This document shows positions 1 through 5,969 of a stretch of DNA of 5,974 bases, piece after piece (positions within the stretch are counted from its first letter, which is position 1; each line of letters opens with the position of its first letter). The stretch lies in the NCBI GenBank assembly GCA_015662065.1, contig DQUX01000244.1, positions 1-5,974 on the forward strand, given 5' to 3'. A program made the translations under genes and the position numbers. This DNA comes from Anaerolineales bacterium. Lineage in GTDB: Bacteria; Chloroflexota; Anaerolineae; B4-G1; DUEL01. Under the pieces are notes generated by a model, which saw only the letters and a list, made by a program, of their open reading frames with translations, was not told the DNA's origin and did no database searches.

Positions 1-37
1 CTATGCTCTGAGGGGGTCTGTGACCCCCGACTTGGGC
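1..37. repeat. 37-bp direct repeat, copy 1, with hairpin A
   Basis: This 37-bp block is identical, base for base, to 98-134, giving a 97-bp period. Inside it lies a perfect hairpin: GGGGGTC (12-18), loop TGT (19-21), GACCCCC (22-28). The window opens on the first base of the identity, so the repeat or the array may continue past the left edge. No coding frame is supported here. The arrangement resembles REP/BIME-type intergenic palindromes, but the family is not identified. Confidence 0.9.
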
Positions 38-64
38 TGAAAACGGCATCTTTCGGCCAAAGAC

Positions 65-81
65 GCGGGTCGCAGACCCGC
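65..81. repeat. Hairpin B1 of the repeat array
   Basis: A perfect 7-bp stem, GCGGGTC (65-71) and GACCCGC (75-81), closes a GCA loop. It shares the inner core GGTC-NNN-GACC with hairpin A but has a different loop. On the minus strand it is followed by GTCTTTGG, only a weak T-rich stretch. It lies in the 60-bp segment between the two 37-bp repeats, so hairpins alternate A, B, A, B across the region. Confidence 0.85.
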
Positions 82-97
82 CGGGAGCCTGAATTCA

Positions 98-134
98 CTA
101 TGCTCTGAGGGGGTCTGTGACCCCCGACTTGGGC
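98..134. repeat. 37-bp direct repeat, copy 2, with hairpin A
   Basis: An exact second copy of bases 1-37. Its hairpin A occupies 109-125 (stem 109-115 with 119-125, loop TGT). Beyond the identity the two units can still be aligned: both continue with CCAAA and then a GGTC/GATC-GCA-GACC hairpin, but the first unit carries about 19-20 extra bases (roughly 38-56). The region is therefore a duplicated, diverging unit and not two chance palindromes. Confidence 0.9.
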
Positions 135-135
135 C

Positions 136-163
136 AAAATCTGACCGATCGCAGACCGGTCAG
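136..163 (-). terminator. Candidate intrinsic terminator after atpC (hairpin B2)
   Basis: On the minus strand, 43 nt after the atpC stop, a stem begins at 163: CTGACCGGTC (163-154), loop TGC, then GATCGGTCAG (150-141). All ten pairs form in RNA, one as a G-U wobble, and ATTTT follows immediately (140-136). This is the expected layout of a Rho-independent terminator for the atp transcript, though the U tract is short. The same hairpin belongs to the repeat family at 1-134, so it may be a repeat element serving as a terminator. No other T-run-flanked hairpin was noticed nearby. Confidence 0.5.
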
Positions 164-206
164 GGGCTAGGATTCTCAAGTGCTGATCATGCCTGATGTC
201 CGTAGC

Positions 207-647
207 CTACGTGTCGGCTTGGGGCTCGCCGCTTGTCGGCTCCGGTCGGTAGGGCCGACGGCGGCGGGCGACCCGGAGGCGGATCAGGGAGCGGCGGAGG
301 GCTTTCATAGCGGCGGCCCGCTCCTCCGGTGGGGCTTCCCTCTTCAGCAGTTCCTCCGCCCTGCGGCGGGCTTCCTCCGCCCGTTGGATGTCTATCTCCT
401 CCGCCCGCTCTGCCACGTCGGCCAGTACGATCACCCGGTCCGGCAGGACCTGCATATACCCTCCGTGGACGGCGAAGCTGAACTCCTCCTCCCCTTGGCG
501 GACGATCAACTCTCCTTCCGCCAGCACTGTGATCAGCGGGGCGTGGTGGGGGAGGATGCCCAGTTGTCCATCCTCACCGGGGGCCAGCACGATGTCCACC
601 TCGCCGGTGAAAAGCTCTTGTTCTGGGGTTACAATATCCAAGCGCAT
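207..647 (-). CDS. atpC: F1 ATP synthase epsilon subunit
   Basis: The product (146 aa) is the epsilon subunit of the F1 central stalk. It binds gamma and the c-ring and can inhibit ATP hydrolysis through its C-terminal helices. Residues 1-80 are the beta-sandwich, with the conserved opening LDIVTPEQELFTGEV and the segment GQLGILPHHAPLIT. Residues 82-130 form the Glu/Arg-rich helical hairpin. IDIQRA (85-90) matches the I(L)DxxRA ATP-binding motif known from thermophilic Bacillus PS3 epsilon. A basic run RRRR and a Pro-rich tail to residue 146 extend slightly past the usual length of 130-140 aa. The start at 647 has AAGGA 8 nt upstream. It lies 24 nt after atpD and is the last gene of the operon; the stop is TAG. 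Confidence 0.97.
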   Translation of the reverse strand: MRLDIVTPEQELFTGEVDIVLAPGEDGQLGILPHHAPLITVLAEGELIVRQGEEEFSFAVHGGYMQVLPDRVIVLADVAERAEEIDIQRAEEARRRAEELLKREAPPEERAAAMKALRRSLIRLRVARRRRPYRPEPTSGEPQADT

Positions 648-671
648 TCCCGCTATCCTTGCCGCCGGTCC

Positions 672-2072
672 TCAGGCGCTCTGTAACATCCGGGCCCGCT
701 CCACCACCTCGTCGATGGTGCCGACCATATAGAAGGCGTCCTCCGGCAGGTCGTCGTGCTTGCCCTCGAGGATCTCGCGGAAGCCCCGGACTGTCTCCTC
801 GATGGGGACGTACCGGCCGGGGCGGCCGGTGAACCGCTCCGCCACGTGCATCGGCTGGGTGAGGAACCGCTGGATCTTGCGGGCGCGGGCGACCGTCTGT
901 TTATCCTCCTCGGAGAGTTCCTCCACCCCCAGGATCGCGATGATGTCCTGCAGGTCCTGGTACCGTTGGAGCACCCGCTGCACCTTCCGGGCTACCTCGT
1001 AATGGTCCTCACCCACGATGCGGGGGTCGAGGATGCGGGAGGTGGAGGTGAGGGGGTCCACGGCCGGGTACAGCGCCTGGGCGGCCAGCCGGCGCTCCAG
1101 GGTGATGGTCGCGTCCAGGTGGGCGAAGGTGGTCACCGGGCCAGGGTCGGAGTAGTCATCGGCGGGGACGTAGACCGCCTGCATCGAGGTGATGGAGCCC
1201 CGACGGGTGCTGGTGATCCGCTCCTGCAACTCTCCCATATCGGTTCCCAGAGTGGGCTGGTAGCCCACGGCGCTGGGGATGCGGCCCAGGAGGGCGGAGA
1301 CCTCCATCCCGGCCATCACGAAGCGGTAGATGTTGTCGATGAAGAGAAGGACGTCGGTCCCCTGATCTCGGAAATACTCGGCCATCGTCAGAGCGGTCAG
1401 CCCGACGCGGAAACGGACCCCCGGCGGCTCGTTCATCTGGCCGAAGACCATCACCGTCCGGTCCATCACCCCCATCTCGGTGAGGCTTTGGTAGAACTCA
1501 GTTCCCTCACGGCTCCGTTCCCCCACGCCACCGAAGACGGAGACGCCGCCGTGGTACTTGGCGATGGTGTACATCAGCTCGGCGATGATGACCGTCTTGC
1601 CCACCCCTGCGCCGCCGAAGATGCCGGTCTTGCCGCCCCGAGTGAAGGGGGCGACCAGGTCGATGACCTTCATCCCGGTCTCGAAGAACTCGCTGAAGGC
1701 GGTCTGTTCCTCGTAGGAGGGGGCGGGGCGATGGACGGGATAGTACTCGGCGGCCTCGACGGGGCCCTTGCCGTCGATGGGCTCGCCGGCGACGTTGAAG
1801 ATGCGCCCCAGGGTGGCGGGGCCGACAGGGACGCGTATGGGTTCGCCGGTGCTGTAGGCGGCCATACCCCGCCGCAGGCCGTCGGTAGTATCCATCGCCA
1901 CGCAGCGGACCCAGTTGCCGGGCAACTGTTGCTCTACCTCCAGGATCAGGGTCTTGCCATCCTGGGGGATCTCGACGGCGCTGTAGATCTCCGGCAGCTC
2001 GTCCGGAGCGAACTCCACGTCCACCACCGCGCCTTTCACCTGCACCACTCGACCGACTGCCCGATGGGCCAT
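672..2072 (-). CDS. atpD: F1 ATP synthase beta subunit (catalytic)
   Basis: The beta subunit (466 aa, normal length) carries the catalytic sites for ADP + Pi to ATP in the alpha3-beta3 head. The sequence shows an N-terminal barrel (about 1-75), Walker A GGAGVGKT (153-160), the catalytic-glutamate loop GGVGERSREG (181-190, E185), and Walker B VLLFIDNIYRF (241-251, D246). It also shows LLGRIPSAVGYQPTL, the YPAVDP adenine-pocket segment (335-340, Y335) and the C-terminal helical domain. The torque-lever motif reads EELSEED (384-390) where DELSEED is usual. Other departures from the common consensus are YSDPGPVTTF, VDPLTSTSR and GERSREG (GERTREG is usual). No catalytic residue is missing. The start is set by a strong AGGAGGT (2083-2077). 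It is 70 nt from atpG, the widest gap inside the F1 cluster. Confidence 0.99.
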   Translation of the reverse strand: MAHRAVGRVVQVKGAVVDVEFAPDELPEIYSAVEIPQDGKTLILEVEQQLPGNWVRCVAMDTTDGLRRGMAAYSTGEPIRVPVGPATLGRIFNVAGEPIDGKGPVEAAEYYPVHRPAPSYEEQTAFSEFFETGMKVIDLVAPFTRGGKTGIFGGAGVGKTVIIAELMYTIAKYHGGVSVFGGVGERSREGTEFYQSLTEMGVMDRTVMVFGQMNEPPGVRFRVGLTALTMAEYFRDQGTDVLLFIDNIYRFVMAGMEVSALLGRIPSAVGYQPTLGTDMGELQERITSTRRGSITSMQAVYVPADDYSDPGPVTTFAHLDATITLERRLAAQALYPAVDPLTSTSRILDPRIVGEDHYEVARKVQRVLQRYQDLQDIIAILGVEELSEEDKQTVARARKIQRFLTQPMHVAERFTGRPGRYVPIEETVRGFREILEGKHDDLPEDAFYMVGTIDEVVERARMLQSA

Positions 2073-2142
2073 TGCTACCTCCTGAAAGGGAATCCTATGG
2101 TTCCTTGATCCGCTCTTTTACGAAATTTCCGCGTCGCTCTGC

Positions 2143-3045
2143 TCACCGCATCGCCTGATGCAGCACCTCGGCCCCGCCAGCGATGTCCAACAGTTCCCGG
2201 GTGATGGCCTGTTGTCGGGCCTTGTTGCGCATGAGGGTCAGGTCCTGCAGGAGGTCCTCCGCGTTGTCGGTGGCGTTGCGCATGGCCAGCCGACGGGCTG
2301 CGTGCTCGCTGGCGCTGGATTCCAGCGCCGCCTGGTAGACCTGCAGCTCGGTGAAGCGGGGGAGGATGGTGTTCAGGATGGCCTCCCGGCTGGGCTCGTA
2401 GATGTACTCCGGCACGCCGACGGGCTGCATGTCCACCACGTACTCACTCACTGCCTGGAGGTCGAGCTCGGAGGGACGGAGAGGGAGAAGCCGTCGGATG
2501 ACCGGGCGCTGTCGCAGGAGGTTGATGAAGTCGGTGTAGGCCAGGAAGATCTCGTCGACCCGACCTTCCAAGAACTCCTCGATGGCGGTGCGGGCGATGG
2601 GGGTGGTGTTCAGGAAGCTGGGGACGGCGGGCAGGCTGTGGAACTCGGCCACCAGGTCGGCCCGCATTCGCCAGAGGATATCCCGCCCTCTCCGGCCGAC
2701 GGCGATGTAGCGGACCGGCACGGGGAGCCGGCGGGCATAGTCCGTCGCCACGCGCATGATGTTGTGGTTGTAGGCCCCACAGAGCCCCCGGTCGCTGGTG
2801 AAGAGGACGATGAGGACGGATTGAACTGACTCGCGGTATGTGAGCAGGGGGTGGATAGGCTCTTCGAAGAGGCCAGCCAGGTTGATGATCACCTCCCAGG
2901 CCCGATGGGCGTAGGGGCGGGTGGCCAACACGGCTACCTGGGCCTTCTGTACTTTGGAGGCGGAGACCGCCTCCAGAGCCCGGGTCACCTGGGAGAGGTT
3001 GCGCACGCTGCGAATGCGCCGTCGGATCTCTCGGAGCGTCTCCAC
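2143..3045 (-). CDS. atpG: F1 ATP synthase gamma subunit (rotor shaft)
   Basis: Gamma (300 aa; E. coli about 287) is the rotating shaft that links the c-ring to the alpha3-beta3 head. The N-terminal helix contains REIRRRIRSVRNLSQVTRALEAVSASK (2-31 region), the central Rossmann-like part contains SDRGLCGAYN, and the C-terminal helix contains ARRLAMRNATDNAEDL and the ITRELLDIAGGAE segment. The position matching E. coli gamma Met23, next to the beta lever, is Leu here (L24 in this protein). The start codon is GTG (3045-3043). Its ribosome site GAGG (3056-3053) overlaps the end of atpA, and only 4 nt separate the two genes, which suggests translational coupling. A GTG start may lower gamma output toward its 1:3 ratio with alpha and beta; that is inference. 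Confidence 0.98.
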   Translation of the reverse strand: METLREIRRRIRSVRNLSQVTRALEAVSASKVQKAQVAVLATRPYAHRAWEVIINLAGLFEEPIHPLLTYRESVQSVLIVLFTSDRGLCGAYNHNIMRVATDYARRLPVPVRYIAVGRRGRDILWRMRADLVAEFHSLPAVPSFLNTTPIARTAIEEFLEGRVDEIFLAYTDFINLLRQRPVIRRLLPLRPSELDLQAVSEYVVDMQPVGVPEYIYEPSREAILNTILPRFTELQVYQAALESSASEHAARRLAMRNATDNAEDLLQDLTLMRNKARQQAITRELLDIAGGAEVLHQAMR

Positions 3046-3049
3046 GGCC

Positions 3050-4714
3050 CTACCTCGCGCTCCACTGCTCGTTGAACGTTTCCAGCGCTGCCTGCAGGGC
3101 CTGTTCCGCCTCCTCGGTGAGCACCTTCCGGGCGGCGATTTCGTCGCCGATCTCAGGGTGTTCTGTGCGCATATACCTCAGGAGACTTTGCTCGTACTCC
3201 CGTACGCGGTTCACCGGCGCGATGTCGCAGTAGCCGTGGGTGCCGGCGTAGATGATGATGACCTGCTCCTCCAGGGGCACCGGCTCGTACTGGGGCTGCT
3301 TGAGGATCTCCGTCAACCGCTGGCCCCGATCCAGTTGTCGCTGGGTGGCCTCGTCCAGGTCGGAGCCGAACTGGGCGAAGGCGGCCAGGTCCTGGTAGCG
3401 GGCCATATCCAGCCGCAGCCCGCCGGCCACCTGCTTCATCGCCTTGGTCTGCGCATCCCCCCCGACCCGGGAGACGGAGATGCCGACGTTGATGGCCGGG
3501 CGGATGCCGGCGTTGAACAGGTCGGTCTCCAGGTAGATCTGGCCGTCGGTGATGGAGATGACGTTGGTGGGGATGTAGGCGGTCACGTCGCCCAGCAGGG
3601 TCTCGACGATGGGGAGGGCGGTGAGACTGCCCCCGGTCCCCGGCTTCTTGCGGATCTCGTGCCCTTCCCCCAGCTCCTTCAGCCGCTCCTTGGCCTCCTC
3701 GTACCCCAGCGGTCCCAGGTAGCTCTTCCCGTCCACCCCCTCGGTGGCGTCGGGGGGAGCGTCTTTGGGGACGATGATGTAGTGGTTAGCCAGGCGGGCG
3801 GCTCGCTCCAGGAGGCGGGAATGGAGGTAGAAAATGTCGCCGGGGTAGGCCTCCCGACCTGGGGGGCGTCGCAGGAGGAGGCTGACCTGCCGGTAGGCCC
3901 AGGCATGCTTGGAGAGGTCGTCGTACACCACCAAGGCATCCCGCCCGGTCTCCATAAATGCCTCGCCGATGGCACAGCCGGCGTAGGGGGCGATATACTG
4001 GAGGGCGGCGGGCTCAGAGGCGGAGGCCACCACCACGACGGTGTGGTCCATCGCCCCGTACCGTTCCAGCGTCGCCACCACCTGCCGCACCTGGGCCCGC
4101 TTCTGGCCGATGGCGACGTAGATGCAGAGGAGGTCCTTCCCCTTCTGGTTGATGATGGTGTCTATCGCGATGGCCGTCTTGCCGGTCTGGCGGTCTCCGA
4201 TGATCAGCTCTCGCTGGCCTCGGCCGATAGGGATCATCGCATCGATGGCCTTGATGCCGGTCTGTACCGGCGTGTCCACGTTCTGCCGTTCTACCACCCC
4301 GGCGGCGATGTGCTCGACGGGGCGGTACCGGTCGGTGAGGATGGGTCCTTTGCCGTCGACAGGCCGACCGAGGGCGTCCACCACGCGGCCCAGGAGGGCG
4401 TCTCCCACGGGCACGGAGACGATGCGCCCGGTGCGGCGCACCGTATCCCCCTCGTCGATGTCGGTGTAATCCCCCATAATGATCACGCCGACGTTGTCCA
4501 CCTCCAGGTCGAAGGCCATTCCCAGGACGCCGGAGGGGAAGGAGACCAATTCGCTCATCTGGACGCCGGTGAGGCCGGAGACGCGGGTAATACCGTCCCC
4601 CACCTCCGTAACCGTGCCGACATCCCTGGCGGCGACGGTGGGTTCGAACTGTTCGATGCGCTCCCGCAGGAGGGCGGCGATCCGTTCCATCTGCTCGTTG
4701 GGTGGATTGGCCAT
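3050..4714 (-). CDS. atpA: F1 ATP synthase alpha subunit
   Basis: Alpha (554 aa from the chosen start) forms the head with beta and holds non-catalytic nucleotide sites. The sequence shows the N-terminal helix and barrel (about 1-95), Walker A GDRQTGKT (173-180), VVYDDLSKHAWAYR (262-275), PGDIFYLHSRLLERAARL (291-308), and GISVSRVGG (411-419), which carries the arginine finger R416 that completes the beta active site. Between LLERAARLA and GGSLTALP there is a loop of about 50 residues (310-360, with YIIVPKDAPPD and SYLGPLGYEEAKERL); E. coli has about 15 at this spot and many alphas almost none. This explains the length above the usual 500-515. The start is the ATG at 4714, with GGAGG 4 nt upstream; an upstream in-frame GTG (4741) has no ribosome site. 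It is first in the F1 cluster, with no atpH before it. Confidence 0.98.
   Translation of the reverse strand: MANPPNEQMERIAALLRERIEQFEPTVAARDVGTVTEVGDGITRVSGLTGVQMSELVSFPSGVLGMAFDLEVDNVGVIIMGDYTDIDEGDTVRRTGRIVSVPVGDALLGRVVDALGRPVDGKGPILTDRYRPVEHIAAGVVERQNVDTPVQTGIKAIDAMIPIGRGQRELIIGDRQTGKTAIAIDTIINQKGKDLLCIYVAIGQKRAQVRQVVATLERYGAMDHTVVVVASASEPAALQYIAPYAGCAIGEAFMETGRDALVVYDDLSKHAWAYRQVSLLLRRPPGREAYPGDIFYLHSRLLERAARLANHYIIVPKDAPPDATEGVDGKSYLGPLGYEEAKERLKELGEGHEIRKKPGTGGSLTALPIVETLLGDVTAYIPTNVISITDGQIYLETDLFNAGIRPAINVGISVSRVGGDAQTKAMKQVAGGLRLDMARYQDLAAFAQFGSDLDEATQRQLDRGQRLTEILKQPQYEPVPLEEQVIIIYAGTHGYCDIAPVNRVREYEQSLLRYMRTEHPEIGDEIAARKVLTEEAEQALQAALETFNEQWSAR
3053..3056 (-). promoter_or_regulatory. 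atpG ribosome-binding site overlapping the end of atpA
   Basis: The minus strand reads GAGGTAG: GAGG (3056-3053) is the Shine-Dalgarno sequence for the GTG start of atpG, 7 nt downstream, and it runs directly into the TAG stop of atpA (3052-3050). Ribosomes ending atpA are therefore placed on the atpG start, the usual geometry for translational coupling. Confidence 0.75.
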
Positions 4715-4717
4715 TGT

Positions 4718-4723
4718 TCCTCC
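4718..4723 (-). promoter_or_regulatory. atpA ribosome-binding site (decides the start)
   Basis: GGAGGA (4723-4718) lies 4 nt from GGAGG's last base to the ATG at 4714-4712. It falls inside the longer open frame that begins with a GTG at 4741, where no purine-rich site is present upstream. This favours a 554-residue protein over the 563-residue alternative, and the protein start MANPPNEQMERIAALL also fits alpha-subunit N-termini. Confidence 0.85.
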
Positions 4724-4727
4724 AGAA

Positions 4728-4790
4728 AGTACGTGAAACACAATGTGTCAAACGTGAAGCGTGGTGCCTGACGTCTGACGTTCGACGCTC
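4728..4790 (-). repeat. Degenerate 7-bp-period repeat before atpA
   Basis: Reading the minus strand from 4790, the gap between the peptidase gene and atpA divides into nine successive heptamers. Adjacent units such as GAACGTC and AGACGTC are near copies (first three units end in CGTC), while later ones such as ACGCTTC and ACGTTTG are looser. On the plus strand CTGACGT occurs twice in tandem (4768-4781). A 9-bp inverted repeat (4747-4755 with 4778-4786, one G-U) and the palindrome ACACA-T-TGTGT (4748-4738) lie in the same stretch. There is no T-run, so it does not look like a terminator. Function unknown. Confidence 0.5.
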
Positions 4791-4819
4791 TACCCACAGC
4801 GACTGATGTTCGCTCCCCG

Positions 4820-5884
4820 TCAGGGCGTCAGCCCCGCCACCGTCTCCGCATCCAACTTATCGATCACCCCCACCAACAGCCGCAGCGCCCGGTCGTAGTC
4901 GTCCCGGTGGATGATGGCGGCGTGGCTGTGGATGTGGCGGGCCGGGACCCCCAGGACGATCGCCGGGACGCCGGTGTGATGGAGGTGGATCTGGCCGCCG
5001 TCGGTGGCCCCCCGGGTCATTGTGGAGAACTGGAGGGGGATCTCCAGCTCCCTGGCGGTCTCGATCACCAGGTCCCGCAGTTTGAGGTTGGGGATCATTC
5101 GGGCATCCAGGAGGAGGAGGCTAGGCCCCTCGCCCAGTTTGACGGCGGACTCCTCCGGCTTGATGCCGGGCACGTCACCGGCGATGTCCGATTCCAGGAT
5201 GAGGGCGACATCGGGGTTCACCATCTCGGCGCTGGTCTTGGCGCCCCGGAGGCCGACCTCTTCCATCACGGTGGCGACGCCGTAGATGATGTTGGGGTGG
5301 GGGGCCTGGGAGAAGTGGCGCAGCGCTTCGATCATCAGCGCCACGCCGACCCGGTCGTCGAAGGCCTTGCTTAGGTAGGTCTTGCCACTGGCCAGAACCT
5401 GGAAGGCGGCGGCCGGCACCACCGGGTCTCCCAGCCGAACACCGGCCTCCTCCACCTCCTCCTTCGAGGTGGCGCCGATGTCTATGTACATATCCTCCTT
5501 TTTCAGGACCTTCTTGCGCTCGTCCGGGGAGAGCAGGTGGGGCGGTTTTGCGCCGATCACCCCCGGCAGGTCCCCCTTGTGGGTCTTGACGACCACCTGC
5601 TGGCCGAGGAGCACCTGGTCCCACCAGCCGCCCAGGGGGAGGAACCGGAGGAATCCCTCTTTGGTGATGTGGTGGACCATGAAGCCGATCTCGTCCATAT
5701 GGCCGGCCAACATCACCCGGGGCCCGGCCTCTCCCTGGCGGCAGATCAGACTGCCGATGCGGTCTTGCTCGATGGCGCCCAGCGGTTCCAGGTAGCGGCG
5801 CACGAGGGCGCGGACCTCGGATTCGTACCCCGGGACGCCGGGGGCTTCGGTGAGCTCTTTCAGCAGTTGTTGTGTCTGTTCCAT
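4820..5884 (-). CDS. M42-family metallo-aminopeptidase (TET/FrvX/YsdC-like)
   Basis: The product (354 aa, normal for the family) is a cytoplasmic dinuclear-metal aminopeptidase. M42 enzymes trim short peptides from the N-terminus and usually assemble as 12-subunit tetrahedral particles. Visible metal and catalytic residues, assigned by family pattern, are H62 and D64 in AGHMDEIGFMV, the bridging D176 in SKAFDDRVG, general base E208 and ligand E209 in VMEEVGLRGA, D233 in ESDIAGDVPG, and H319 in RHIHSH. Residues of about 75-160 form the oligomerisation (PDZ-like) domain inserted in the catalytic fold. There is no signal peptide. The start at 5884 has AGGAG 5 nt upstream. Members are often mislabelled endoglucanase M; nothing here supports a cellulase. 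Substrate preference cannot be read from sequence. It lies 105 nt before atpA on the same strand and may share its transcript. Confidence 0.95.
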   Translation of the reverse strand: MEQTQQLLKELTEAPGVPGYESEVRALVRRYLEPLGAIEQDRIGSLICRQGEAGPRVMLAGHMDEIGFMVHHITKEGFLRFLPLGGWWDQVLLGQQVVVKTHKGDLPGVIGAKPPHLLSPDERKKVLKKEDMYIDIGATSKEEVEEAGVRLGDPVVPAAAFQVLASGKTYLSKAFDDRVGVALMIEALRHFSQAPHPNIIYGVATVMEEVGLRGAKTSAEMVNPDVALILESDIAGDVPGIKPEESAVKLGEGPSLLLLDARMIPNLKLRDLVIETARELEIPLQFSTMTRGATDGGQIHLHHTGVPAIVLGVPARHIHSHAAIIHRDDYDRALRLLVGVIDKLDAETVAGLTP

Positions 5885-5940
5885 CGGGGCTCCTATCCCG
5901 TCCTACGGTGTTGGCTGTGGGTTATCCTGACAGCAGCGGA

Positions 5941-5969
5941 ATGATACACGATTTCATCAGATTTGTCCA
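5941..5969 (-). promoter_or_regulatory. Sigma70-type promoter for the peptidase gene (and possibly atpAGDC)
   Basis: On the minus strand a -35 box TGGACA (5969-5964, 5 of 6 to TTGACA) and a -10 box TATCAT (5946-5941, 5 of 6 to TATAAT) are separated by exactly 17 bp. Transcription would begin near 5934, giving a leader of about 50 nt. The first leader bases can form a 5-bp stem, GCTGT (5934-5930) with ACAGC (5918-5914). It is the best promoter match noticed in the window and precedes all five genes. Confidence 0.7.

Noticed and set aside
1..134. Possible two-repeat CRISPR (37-bp palindromic repeat, 60-bp spacer).
   Set aside because: Only two copies are visible, the 60-bp spacer is long, and the spacer itself contains a hairpin of the same family that recurs after copy 2. 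No cas gene is present in the window.
207..4714. N-type or V/A-type ATPase operon.
   Set aside because: N-ATPase clusters begin with atpD-atpC and carry atpQ/atpR and F0 genes; the order here is A-G-D-C. V/A-type catalytic subunits have a long extra domain that neither alpha nor beta has.
4715..4741. Extended atpA start at a GTG (4741), adding nine residues.
   Set aside because: No ribosome site precedes it, and the added codons contain the strong GGAGGA site for the ATG at 4714.
4723..4751. Perfect TTGACA (-35) at 4751-4746 as a dedicated atpA promoter.
   Set aside because: With 17-bp spacing the -10 would be TTTCTG, a poor match, and transcription would begin inside the atpA ribosome site, leaving no usable leader. 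The TTGACA is also part of the heptamer repeat.
2921..4771. Open frame of 616 codons on the plus strand opposite atpA, and similar ones opposite atpD (756-2108), atpG, atpC and the peptidase gene.
   Set aside because: All use the antisense frame whose codon boundaries coincide with the real gene's, where stops arise only if the gene uses TTA, CTA or TCA. GC-rich genes avoid these codons, so the frames are by-products. Their translations match no family I recognise, while the minus-strand genes are unmistakable.
4820..5884. Endoglucanase/cellulase M, a frequent database label for this protein type.
   Set aside because: The sequence has the full M42 metallopeptidase ligand set (AGHMDE, FDDR, MEEVG, ESD, HSH) and no visible glycoside hydrolase motif.
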